Shown here one piece after another: positions 1 through 7,903 of a stretch of 63,835 nucleotides of DNA (within the stretch, counting starts at the first letter, position 1; every line of letters starts with the position of its first letter). Made by a program: the position numbers and the translations under genes. The stretch comes from Clostridium sp. GTDB taxonomy: Bacteria > Bacillota > Clostridia > Clostridiales > Clostridiaceae. Below the pieces are notes generated by a model. That model ran no database searches and was not told where the DNA came from. It saw nothing but the letters and a program-made list of their open reading frames with translations. The DNA lies in NCBI RefSeq assembly GCF_017888565.1, contig NZ_JAGHFX010000017.1:1-63835 (forward strand). The letters are read 5' to 3'.

Positions 1-215
1 TATAATAATATTAGATTTCAAAAAAGGTTAAAAAATATGGCTCCAATTAAATATCGAAGCCATTTTTGTAATTCACAATGATATATCCCTTTTAACAATG
101 TCTACTTTTTAGGGGTCAGACCAAAATGCGAGCCCCTTTTAAACCATTGATTTTACTTACTTAAATACGTTTTTAAACTTAAATAGAAATTTTTATATAT
201 TATTTATACATACTC
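1..215. repeat. Left copy of terminal inverted repeat (IS3-like end)
   Basis: Positions 1-123 match the reverse complement of the last ~127 bases of the window with only two mismatches that I can see. The match continues more weakly to about 215. The inner edge of the core, read outward, begins TGGTCTGACCCCTAAAAAG, which resembles the TGxxCTGACCCC-AAAAGT ends of IS3/IS150-group elements. A small hairpin (ATGGCT ... AGCCAT, about 38-64) lies inside. No transposase is present here; if it is an insertion sequence, the coding part lies outside the window. The family assignment is inference. Confidence 0.6.
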
Positions 216-288
216 AAAATGGAAGCTCAAATTAGAACTTTAATTTTTATCGACTGTATCAAAATTTACTTTGATACAGTCCATTTAA

Positions 289-1314
289 CTACATCATTGT
301 ATTTTTATATAAATTAATAATATTTATAAGAAGTTTATTATAACCTTCACAGTGAGATATATAATTTGGCATGTTATATTCATTAATTAAATATTCAATG
401 TCATTATTGTTAGAATTGAAATATAAATCAAATAACTTTCTAAAATAAGTTGAATTACAACCAGTATAAACTTTATTTATAGCATTATCATTTGGATAAA
501 AAGTTTTCTCTTTAAGCTTTTTATATATAAAATAATAGATAATAGCAATAGAAGTTTTTTCTACCTGCCTATAGTCATATTTCTTTATATCATCGAAATC
601 ATTAATTAAACTTTCAAAAAAATTGAAGGTTGACGGATGTATAATTAACAGATCTTTATTTAAAAAACTTAAAAGAGAGTTAGTGAAAAAAGAAATATTA
701 TTTAAAAAGTTCCAAAGGTCATTTACGTCAAACTTTTCTAAAGTTATCCCTTCTGCAATTTCCATATGTGTATCAGTAAGAATCCTTTTGCTTTCATATG
801 GAATTTCTCCATTTCCACAAATAGTAAAGCTTCTAACTAAGTCAAAAGCAATTCTAGGATCTTCTTTTGCTCCTATTGCATATTTACCATCACTGTTAAA
901 GAAATTAAGAGTAGTAATAGATAAATGAATAAGTGAAATTAAAGCTAAATACGAGTATTTAACATTGCTGACTCCAATACAAAAGAATAAAATAAATATT
1001 ATAAAATCAAATACAGGTCCAATCCAAAGAAATATTTTAAGCTTTTTTAAAAGTATGTTGTATTCTATTTTAGAAGATACTTTTATTGAGTTAAAATGCA
1101 ATCTACTTGTCATATCACCTTGTATCAAAGGCTTAAATTTGAGTTTGAATTTAGTACCATCTTTATAAAGAGTAAAAGGAATTACATGATAAAAAGAACA
1201 TTTAAATCCTAAAAATAAAGATATAACATAATGAGAAAGTTCATGCAAAAATATAATTACATATTCTATAATAAAAACTTTTAAAATTAAAATAAGATAT
1301 TGCAAAATCATCAT
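289..1314 (-). CDS. M50-like (site-2 protease type) membrane metalloprotease
   Basis: Integral membrane protein of 341 residues. An HELSH zinc motif (residues 24-28) sits inside the first hydrophobic segment, and FNSDGKYAIG (about 139-148) provides an Asp in the position of the second M50 signature (NPDG/LDG in site-2 proteases). This arrangement suggests intramembrane proteolysis. Hydrophobic stretches lie at about 3-35, 95-137 and weakly near 205-220; the remaining ~190 residues are a polar C-terminal domain that I do not recognise. Two adjacent ATG codons precede the body (1314 and 1311). AAGG lies immediately upstream, which fits the second slightly better. The gene stands alone, with no obvious substrate or anti-sigma partner nearby. 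The fold call is moderately sure; the substrate is unknown. Confidence 0.6.
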   Translation of the reverse strand: MMILQYLILILKVFIIEYVIIFLHELSHYVISLFLGFKCSFYHVIPFTLYKDGTKFKLKFKPLIQGDMTSRLHFNSIKVSSKIEYNILLKKLKIFLWIGPVFDFIIFILFFCIGVSNVKYSYLALISLIHLSITTLNFFNSDGKYAIGAKEDPRIAFDLVRSFTICGNGEIPYESKRILTDTHMEIAEGITLEKFDVNDLWNFLNNISFFTNSLLSFLNKDLLIIHPSTFNFFESLINDFDDIKKYDYRQVEKTSIAIIYYFIYKKLKEKTFYPNDNAINKVYTGCNSTYFRKLFDLYFNSNNNDIEYLINEYNMPNYISHCEGYNKLLINIINLYKNTMM

Positions 1315-1833
1315 CCTTAAAAATTCATCTTAATTATTAATATAGAATAATATAGTAAAAAAGTTCATATTTTATCAAAATAAATCAGAATAAAAAAAGC
1401 CTAAGAAAATATGTAATAGTTTTTTTATACTATAGAAAATCTATTTTCAGCCTATACTTAATTATCATAAAGCATTAATTAATTCTTTTAATAATGTTTT
1501 ATAAGGGGGGATGATAGATATTCGGTATTAAACTATATTTAAATCTTTGTTAGTTGTTATTAATAAATAATTGTTCTAACTACACAATACAAAGATTTAA
1601 TTATATCTAGATTATTTGTTTTTAATATTAATTAGCTTGTACCAATGAGAAAGAAATATTCTATAAATAATATTATTAAAGTAATTTTATTATCCCTATT
1701 GACTATAAGCAAAGTATTTCTTTATATATGATAATTAGAACTATTTTTAAATATATAATGGGTAAATAATCTGTTTTTTATATATAATATAAATTTATGT
1801 TATAATAAAAAGACATTAGGAGGTGGCAATTAC
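1315..1833. other. Intergenic stretch with a possible small-peptide remnant
   Basis: About 520 AT-rich bases with no convincing gene. A 28-codon frame at 1645-1731 (+) encodes a basic start followed by a hydrophobic stretch, like an isolated signal peptide, but no ribosome binding site precedes it. A -10-like TATAAT at 1801-1806 may serve the next gene, although no good -35 element is visible. Confidence 0.4.
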
Positions 1834-2172
1834 GTGAATATACAAATATTTGGAAGAAAAAAGTGCTTTGATACAAAAAAAGCAGAAAGATATTTTAAAG
1901 AAAGAAAAATAAATTTTCAATTTATAGATATAGATATTAAAGGTCTTAGTAAAGGCGAACTTAATTCCGTTAAAAGGAACATTTCAATAAATGAATTAAT
2001 AAATCAATCAAGTAAAGAATATAAAAATTTAAATCTAGATAAAATTAGAAGTAATGAAATGAAAGAAGAAATTTTATTGAAAAATCCTAAGTTATTTAAA
2101 TCTCCTATAGTTAGAAATGGAAATGTAGCAACTCTTGGGTATAAGAAGGAAATTTGGGATTCATGGGAATAA
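1834..2172 (+). CDS. ArsC/Spx-family thioredoxin-fold protein
   Basis: A 112-residue protein of the ArsC/Spx/YffB type. The N-terminal beta strand MNIQIFG is followed by KKCFDTKKA, with the single conserved Cys at residue 11. The C-terminal part (LLKNPKLFKSPIVRNG) matches the family's conserved 'P.L.k.Pi' segment. Spx-type CxxC is absent because only one Cys is present, so it resembles glutaredoxin-dependent ArsC-like proteins rather than redox-switch Spx. The GTG start is supported by AGGAGGTGG nine bases upstream. The next gene follows after 27 bases and may be co-transcribed. The exact substrate is unknown; arsenate reduction is only one option and there is no ars operon nearby. Confidence 0.75.
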   Translation: MNIQIFGRKKCFDTKKAERYFKERKINFQFIDIDIKGLSKGELNSVKRNISINELINQSSKEYKNLNLDKIRSNEMKEEILLKNPKLFKSPIVRNGNVATLGYKKEIWDSWE

Positions 2173-2199
2173 ATTAAATATAAACTAAAGGTGAAGCAA

Positions 2200-2613
2200 A
2201 TGATTAGAATAAAAATACAAAAGGGTAAAAATGAAGAACCTATTTTTAAAATTAATTTAAAAGATGATGATATAGTAAAATTTCCTTTTTTAAAAAGAGC
2301 AATATTAGAGGGAAAAAAGATAAAAGGAAGATATAATTATGAAATTCCATTAAGATATTTTGTTCCAATAGTAAAAAATATAAAAAAGGATAATTTAGAT
2401 ATTGATAAACTTAGTAAGTTAGAGTTTCTTGAGTTTTTTGATGATTTTGAAGAAAAATATTATGCTAGTTTAACGGCAACCCCTAAGTTTATGAAATTAT
2501 GGAGATTAGAAAAATGTCCTAATATATTTAAAATTAAAATAGATCCAGAAAATCTTACGTTAACAAAGGAAGTAGCATTTAAGAAAATAAGTATAAAATT
2601 TGGAGAATTATAA
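2200..2613 (+). CDS. Hypothetical protein, 137 residues
   Basis: Not recognised. It is a charged, Lys-rich soluble protein without signal peptide or membrane segment; the middle part (FLEFFDDFEEKYY) is acidic. I place the start at ATG 2200 because AAAGGTG ends six bases upstream. The earlier in-frame GTG at 2191 is itself part of that ribosome binding site. It lies 27 bases after the ArsC-like gene and ends in a strong terminator, so the two probably form a short operon. Confidence 0.6.
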   Translation: MIRIKIQKGKNEEPIFKINLKDDDIVKFPFLKRAILEGKKIKGRYNYEIPLRYFVPIVKNIKKDNLDIDKLSKLEFLEFFDDFEEKYYASLTATPKFMKLWRLEKCPNIFKIKIDPENLTLTKEVAFKKISIKFGEL

Positions 2614-2648
2614 AAAAGAATCAAGGCAAAAGCCTTGATTCTTTTTTT
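2613..2648 (+). terminator. Rho-independent terminator
   Basis: The stem GAATCAAGGC / GCCTTGATTC with a four-base AAAA loop is followed by a run of T. It begins at the stop codon of the 137-residue gene. Confidence 0.9.
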
Positions 2649-2894
2649 ATAATTAATGAAGGAGATGAATTTATATGGATTAGCCATAAAGCTAATAGAT
2701 ATTATAATCATATGAATATAAAGATATAAATGTTACACATGAAATAATAAATTAATAATTATCAACAGTATAATGTTGTAAAATATATAAATTAATGAAC
2801 TCTTTTTTGTACTTATATACAATTAAAGAAATATATGATTAATTATATAATTAATAAGAAAAGCAAAATCTAAAGAAGGTTTGGAGGGATATAG

Positions 2895-4901
2895 GTGGAA
2901 AAAATATATAGTTATGGAAGAAGTTCTTTTAAAACAATAGAAGAAGGAAATGAGTTATCATGGATGATTGGAAATGGAATAGGCGGATATTCTAATTGTA
3001 CAGTTTCCGGTGGAAGTGCTATGATGCATCATGGATATCTAATAGCAGCGTTAAACCCACCAGTTAATAGATATTTAATACTTACAAGGACTCAAGAAGA
3101 AGTAAGTATAAATGGAAGAATCTATGATTTAACATCTCAACAATATATTAATACATCAAAGAATGGGCAAGAGTTCTTAGAGAGATTTAATTTTGATACG
3201 ATTCCAGAGTATATTTATAGAGTAGAAGATGTGATAATTAAAAAAAGTATTTCAATGGAGTATGGATACAATACAACTGCCGTTTGTTATGAAATAGAAA
3301 ATGGAATTGAAGACTTGAATTTCAAAATAGTACCATTAATTAATTATAGATTATCAGGAGATTCTATTGAGAAGTCAAACTTAAAATTTATTAAAGAGGT
3401 TGAAGGGAATAGGCTTATTTTAATACCAGAGCAAAATAAGAATTTAAAAATTACCTTTTATACATCAGAAGGTGAATACTATGACAGAAGCTTAATACCT
3501 ACTACAATGGCGACACCTAACTATATATTTGAAGAAAATCAATATTATATGATAGATAATAGAACAGGATTTTTAGGTGTAGATAATCATTATACTCCAT
3601 ACGAAATTAATATAAAAATAAAAGCTAAGGAAACAAAAAGATTTTATGTAATATGTACTTTAGAAGAAGAAATAAATAAAACGGGATTTGAAATAGAAGA
3701 AGAATATAAAAAGAGAGCAGAAGATTTGGTAAGAAAAGCAGGTTATAAAGATAATTTTGCAAGTAACCTTGTTAAAGCTTCTGATCATTTTATAGTTAAT
3801 AGAAATAGTACAGGGCTTAAAACTATATTAGCAGGATATCCGTGGTTTACTGATTGGGGAAGAGATACAATGATTGCATTTGAAGGATTAGTTTTATGTA
3901 CTAAGAGATTTGAAGAGGCAAGAGAAATTTTAGAGTCATTTTCTAAATATGTGAAAAATGGACTAGTACCTAATCTATTTCCAGATACCAATACTGAACC
4001 TTTATATAATACAGTAGATGCATCACTTTGGTATTTTCAAGCCGTTTATAAATATTTAAAATACACAGGTAATGATGAAGATTACAAGTTTATAGAGAAA
4101 AAAATATATGATAAATTAGTAGATATTTTCAAAGCATATTCTACCAAAACAGATTTTTCAATAGGAATGGATGAAGATGGATTAATTTTTGCAGGTTCTG
4201 GTGTAGATCAAGTAACTTGGATGGATGTAAGAATTGGAGAGGTTGTTGTAACTCCAAGACATGGTAAGCCTGTAGAGATAAATGCTTTATGGTACAATGC
4301 TTTATGTATAATGGAGGAGCTTCGAATTAAATTTAATAAAGAAGATTTAAACTATAGAGAACTGTCTTTGAAAGTGAAGGATTCATTTAATAAAAAGTTT
4401 TGGAATGAAGATAAAAAATGCCTTTTTGATGTAATAGATGAAAAGGATGATAAGATTCGTCCAAATCAATTATGGGCAGTTTCATTACCATTTTCAATAT
4501 TAGATAGAGAAAAAGAAAAAAATATTGTTGAAGTTGCATATAAGCATTTATATTCAACTTATGGGCTAAGATCTCTTTCATTTATGGATGAAGAGTTCAA
4601 GAGCAAATATATAGGTAAGTTATTTAAAAGAGACTTAGCTTATCATATGGGAACAACTTGGGGATTTTTAATTGGACCATTTATTACATCTTATTGCAAA
4701 GTAAATTATTATGATGAAAAATCTATAAAAAAAGCAAAAGAAATGATATCTGTATTTGAAGATCATATGAAAGATGGATGTATAAATGGAATAGCAGAAA
4801 TTTTTGATGGAGAATTTTCATCTACAAGTAGAGGATGTTATTCACAAGCTTGGAGTGTTGGAGAAGTACTAAGAATATATTGTGATATTACTAAGGAATA
4901 A
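2895..4901 (+). CDS. Glycogen debranching enzyme (amylo-alpha-1,6-glucosidase)
   Basis: 668-residue cytoplasmic enzyme of the bacterial/archaeal debranching type (GDE N-terminal domain plus GDE C-terminal alpha/alpha-toroid domain, GH133-like). The N-terminal part has the family signature GNGIGGYSNCTVSGG (residues 27-41). The catalytic domain has WFTDWGRDTMIAFEG at about 316-330, GVDQVTWMD near 435 and TPRHGKPVEINALWYNAL just after. It would remove alpha-1,6 branch stubs during glycogen breakdown. The GTG start at 2895 is preceded by GGAGGG. It is a single gene bounded by terminators on both sides; no other glycogen genes are adjacent, although a type I pullulanase lies at 42.5 kb. Confidence 0.9.
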   Translation: MEKIYSYGRSSFKTIEEGNELSWMIGNGIGGYSNCTVSGGSAMMHHGYLIAALNPPVNRYLILTRTQEEVSINGRIYDLTSQQYINTSKNGQEFLERFNFDTIPEYIYRVEDVIIKKSISMEYGYNTTAVCYEIENGIEDLNFKIVPLINYRLSGDSIEKSNLKFIKEVEGNRLILIPEQNKNLKITFYTSEGEYYDRSLIPTTMATPNYIFEENQYYMIDNRTGFLGVDNHYTPYEINIKIKAKETKRFYVICTLEEEINKTGFEIEEEYKKRAEDLVRKAGYKDNFASNLVKASDHFIVNRNSTGLKTILAGYPWFTDWGRDTMIAFEGLVLCTKRFEEAREILESFSKYVKNGLVPNLFPDTNTEPLYNTVDASLWYFQAVYKYLKYTGNDEDYKFIEKKIYDKLVDIFKAYSTKTDFSIGMDEDGLIFAGSGVDQVTWMDVRIGEVVVTPRHGKPVEINALWYNALCIMEELRIKFNKEDLNYRELSLKVKDSFNKKFWNEDKKCLFDVIDEKDDKIRPNQLWAVSLPFSILDREKEKNIVEVAYKHLYSTYGLRSLSFMDEEFKSKYIGKLFKRDLAYHMGTTWGFLIGPFITSYCKVNYYDEKSIKKAKEMISVFEDHMKDGCINGIAEIFDGEFSSTSRGCYSQAWSVGEVLRIYCDITKE

Positions 4902-4954
4902 TATTTAAAATTAATTTGAATAAGATTATTTTATATGTTTCTTCCTTAAGCTTT

Positions 4955-5031
4955 TAAGTAGACATAGATAAGTTTGAGTTGCCTTTTTTTGAAAGGAATG
5001 AGGAATTAAACTTATCTAAGTCTACTTTTTT
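4955..5031. terminator. Long-stem terminator
   Basis: The inverted repeat AAGTAGACATAGATAAGTTT / AAACTTATCTAAGTCTACTT has about 33 bases between its arms and a T run at the end. It fits termination of the debranching enzyme gene. Sequence between 5032 and 5213 is AT-rich and contains TTACATAAATATGTTA near 5150, similar to a palindrome upstream of bceA. Confidence 0.75.
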
Positions 5032-5213
5032 ACTTTAAAATTTGTAGACTTAATTAGAATAATTATATCTTACAGATATCAATATTATTTTTAATAATAT
5101 TGAATATCCTAATAAGCTCTTTGAAAATAATACAAAAAAATTCACGAAATTACATAAATATGTTACAATAAAATTATGTTTTTATTAAGTCTTTATGAAA
5201 GGTGAAAATAATA

Positions 5214-5438
5214 GTGAAAAAAATAATTAAACTATCTAATATACTATTTACTATAGCTGTAGTTGTAAGCTTATATAGTTTTTATAAAATATACGAAGTA
5301 AGAAAGGACTTGCCCGTAGGAGCATGTCCTATTGAAGATAATAGACCTATTTTGTATTTAGGAATTTTCTTTATGATATCTTCTATAATAGTATCTTATA
5401 TAGAAGATAAAAAGCTTAAAAAGCAAATTAATAATTGA
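5214..5438 (+). CDS. Small two-helix membrane protein
   Basis: 74 residues from the GTG at 5214. GAAAGGTG ends ten bases upstream of that codon and overlaps the more distal in-frame GTG at 5202, so 5214 is preferred. Two hydrophobic segments (about 6-24 and 46-62) flank a short loop containing a single Cys (GACPIEDNRP). The ends are basic. The family is not recognised. The next gene follows after 28 bases and may share its transcript. Confidence 0.55.
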   Translation: MKKIIKLSNILFTIAVVVSLYSFYKIYEVRKDLPVGACPIEDNRPILYLGIFFMISSIIVSYIEDKKLKKQINN

Positions 5439-5466
5439 ATATTAATTATATGGTGAGGGAAAAGAA

Positions 5467-5811
5467 GTGAGACAGCGAATTAAAGGGAAGTTCAAAAAGA
5501 AAAAATTAAATACTATTAATACTACATATAAGAGAATTTTACATCTGTATAATATTATAAAATTAAATTATGTTGTAGAGTTGAAGTTAGGGGAAAATTA
5601 TTTATATGAAAAAGGGGACAATCTTGCTAAAATATTAGAAGATTATTTTATTAATGAAGGGTACGATATAATAGTTGAGTGTTATACTGAAGATAAGAAT
5701 GCATATTTAATAATTGATTGTGAAGACGAATCAGAAAATATGTGGAATATGGTAAGTTTAATATATAGATTATTAATAAAGTTTAATATAGAACATGAGG
5801 TAATTTGGTAA
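5467..5811 (+). CDS. Hypothetical basic/acidic two-part protein
   Basis: 114 residues starting at GTG 5467, preceded by GAGGGAAAAGAA. The first ~15 residues are almost entirely basic (RQRIKGKFKKKK). The rest is a mixed alpha/beta sequence rich in acidic residues, ending in HEVIW. There is no signal peptide and no known motif. It may be co-transcribed with the small membrane protein upstream. Confidence 0.45.
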   Translation: MRQRIKGKFKKKKLNTINTTYKRILHLYNIIKLNYVVELKLGENYLYEKGDNLAKILEDYFINEGYDIIVECYTEDKNAYLIIDCEDESENMWNMVSLIYRLLIKFNIEHEVIW

Positions 5812-5983
5812 TATCATTATGATAAAAATTATTAAATTGATATACTCGAATTGATAATTTTATATTAGTAAATACATCATTTATAAGCAATTATGATATC
5901 ATTTTAATATTTATGTGCATACTAATAGCTTAAATATTGTTTTATAAAGGGAAAATAAGGGGAAAAAGTAAATATAGTAATTT

Positions 5984-6050
5984 AAGAGCCTATTAAAGTT
6001 TGGCACACTTATTGCTTTGTAAAGTAAGTGAAACTTTAAAGGCTCTTTTA
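5984..6050. terminator. Hairpin overlapping a sigma-54 promoter
   Basis: The arms AAGAGCCTATTAAAGTTT and AAACTTTAAAGGCTCTT pair almost completely, with an inner CACTTA / TAAGTG stem, followed by TTTTAAG. It could terminate the 5214-5811 transcript. The -24/-12 promoter of permease 1 lies within it. Confidence 0.6.
6002..6017 (+). promoter_or_regulatory. Sigma-54 (-24/-12) promoter, permease 1
   Basis: TGGCAC-N5-TTGCT is an exact match to the TGGCAC-N5-TTGCW consensus with the obligatory spacing. Transcription would start near 6027, leaving a leader of about 210 bases before the ATG at 6237. Confidence 0.8.
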
Positions 6051-6120
6051 AGTTACAAATAATTAAACATATAGCTATGTGAAAACAATATGAAAATTTA
6101 AACGATTACTTATGTTGTGT

Positions 6121-6199
6121 AAAAGAATAGAACTATTATCAAAATGAGAAGGATTTTTCAATATGATAATAGCTATATATTCTCGAGTGATGTATTTAG
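6121..6199 (+). promoter_or_regulatory. Conserved permease leader element, copy A
   Basis: The sequence shares GAATAG, ATTATCAAAATGAGAAG, GATAAT and TATATTCTCGAGTGATGTATT in the same order and spacing with 7785-7863. ATTATC and GATAAT can pair to form a stem (CTATTATC / GATAATAG), followed by the conserved single-stranded box. It lies ~40-115 bases before the ATG. It does not match the purine riboswitch core (no UCUACC-type J2/3 segment). Candidate RNA element or operator; function unknown. Confidence 0.5.
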
Positions 6200-6236
6200 T
6201 TTAAATTTAAAATTTACATGAGGGGGAATATATCAT

Positions 6237-7592
6237 ATGTTAGAGATGGGTAAAAGAAATAAGAAGAGTACTTCAATCTTTGATGTAGAAGGGGTACCAT
6301 CATTAAAGAAAGCCATGCCATTATCTTTACAACACTTACTTGCCATGATAGTAGGAAATGTAACGCCAGCTATTATAGTTGCAGGTATTACAGGTATGGA
6401 TTTGAGTGATAAGACTTTATTAGTTCAATGTTCATTGTTCATGGCTGGTATTGCAACATTAATGCAATTATATCCTATTTGGAAGTTAGGTTCTGGATTA
6501 CCAGTTGTTATGGGGATAAGCTTTGCATATGTACCAACTTTAACGGCTATAGGTTCAGCTTATGGAATAGAGGCGATATTTGGAGCACAATTAATAGGCG
6601 GTATAGCAGCTATATTAGTAGGGGCATTCATAAAACCTTTAAGAAAGCTATTTCCACCGTTAGTTGCAGGAACTGTTGTATTTACAATAGGGTTATCATT
6701 ATATCCTACAGCAATAAAATATATGGCTGGAGGAGCAGCAGCGAAAGATTTTGGATCTCCTATTAATTGGATTATAGCTCTTGTTACTTTAGTTGTAGTT
6801 TTATTTTGTAATCATTTTACAAAGGGGTATGCCAAATTAGCATCTATTTTAATTGGAATAATTGTTGGGTATGTTTTTTCTATAATAGTTGGAAGAGTAG
6901 ATTTTGCAGCAATTATAGATGCAGGATGGATTCAAGTTCCAACACCGATGCATTTTGGAATAAAGTTTATACCTTCTGCTATCATATCTATGGTAATAAT
7001 TTATATAGTTAATTCAGTACAAGCTGTTGGAGATTATTCAGCTACAACAGAAGGTGGATTAGGTAGAGAGCCGAAGGATATAGAATTATCAGGAGGAATA
7101 ATGGCAAATGGAGTATCTAGTATAATTGGAGCATTCTTTGGAGGGTTACCAACAGCTACTTATAGTCAAAATGTTGGGATTGTTGCAATGACTAAAGTTG
7201 TAAGTAAGTATATAATTATGCTAGCTGCTTTATTTATGTTAGTTGCTGGGTTTATACCTAAGTTTGGAGCTCTAATTACAACAATACCGCAAAGCGTTTT
7301 AGGCGGAGCAACTATTATTGTATTTGCAATGATAACTATGACAGGAATAAAAGTAATTATAAAAGATGAACTTTCAAGTAGAAATGTAAGTGTAGTTGGA
7401 CTTTCAGTTGCTCTTGGAATGGGGATAACACAAGTGCCTGGAGCTTTAGATGCTTTCCCGAGTTGGGTGAATATGGTATTTGGTAGTTCGCCAGTAGTAA
7501 TAACAACAATTACTGTAATATTACTTAATTTAATATTACCAAAGCAAACAATTGAAGATGAAGATAATGAAAGAAGCAAGATAGAGGGATAA
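6237..7592 (+). CDS. NCS2-family xanthine/uracil-type permease 1
   Basis: 451-residue polytopic membrane transporter of the nucleobase:cation symporter-2 family (XanQ, UacT, PbuX, PucJ/K). It has LQHLLAMIVGNVTP near residue 31, the signature TYSQNVGIV (Q311, N312) and many hydrophobic segments. The position equal to the essential TM8 Glu of XanQ (E272 in LEAVGD) is Gln here (NSVQAVGD, Q262). The paralog downstream keeps Glu. The XanQ D304 position is Asn291. Start ATG 6237 follows GAGGGGG. It is preceded by a sigma-54 promoter and a conserved leader. Position in a purine locus suggests xanthine, urate or guanine uptake; the exact base cannot be told from sequence. Confidence 0.9.
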   Translation: MLEMGKRNKKSTSIFDVEGVPSLKKAMPLSLQHLLAMIVGNVTPAIIVAGITGMDLSDKTLLVQCSLFMAGIATLMQLYPIWKLGSGLPVVMGISFAYVPTLTAIGSAYGIEAIFGAQLIGGIAAILVGAFIKPLRKLFPPLVAGTVVFTIGLSLYPTAIKYMAGGAAAKDFGSPINWIIALVTLVVVLFCNHFTKGYAKLASILIGIIVGYVFSIIVGRVDFAAIIDAGWIQVPTPMHFGIKFIPSAIISMVIIYIVNSVQAVGDYSATTEGGLGREPKDIELSGGIMANGVSSIIGAFFGGLPTATYSQNVGIVAMTKVVSKYIIMLAALFMLVAGFIPKFGALITTIPQSVLGGATIIVFAMITMTGIKVIIKDELSSRNVSVVGLSVALGMGITQVPGALDAFPSWVNMVFGSSPVVITTITVILLNLILPKQTIEDEDNERSKIEG

Positions 7593-7784
7593 AATTAGAG
7601 GCTGTATATAAAACTTAAACATATATATAGTCTTTAATTCTTAATAATTATTATAATTTAAATGAGTTTGTGAGTTTATTTTATTATTAACATAAGGAAA
7701 TTAAGATTTCTATTGTGGTAGCAAATGTTTAAATATATATATAATAATCAATATTTCAAGTAATAGAAATTATTACTAAAGATA

Positions 7785-7863
7785 TATAAGAATAGGGTTA
7801 TTATCAAAATGAGAAGAAATTTTTGAGTTGATAATTATCATATATTCTCGAGTGATGTATTAA
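7785..7863 (+). promoter_or_regulatory. Conserved permease leader element, copy B
   Basis: Copy of the element at 6121-6199: GAATAG, ATTATCAAAATGAGAAG and ATATATTCTCGAGTGATGTATT are kept exactly, while the bases between them vary. ATTATCAA / TTGATAAT pair here, a slightly different but equivalent stem. The 311-base spacer 7593-7903 holds no gene and I find no -24/-12 promoter in it. Confidence 0.5.
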
Positions 7864-7903
7864 TTTTAAATTATTAAATTTACATGAGGGGGAATATATT
7901 ATT

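Larger units (their letters stand above)
5812..6236. other. Regulatory intergenic region upstream of permease 1
   Basis: 425 bases without a gene. It holds a long hairpin (5984-6050), a perfect -24/-12 promoter inside that hairpin (6002-6017), and a leader element (6121-6199) that is conserved upstream of the second permease. A 10-bp palindrome ATGATATCAT near 5890 lies in the position expected for an enhancer, but I cannot link it to a regulator. Confidence 0.6.

Noticed and set aside
6144..6221. 25-codon leader peptide frame upstream of permease 1
   Set aside because: The equivalent frame upstream of permease 2 stops after five codons and no RBS is visible, so it is not conserved as a peptide.
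6050..6236. Classical purine riboswitch
   Set aside because: The leader lacks the conserved J1/2, J2/3 (UCUACC-like) and paired-loop features of the guanine/adenine aptamer.
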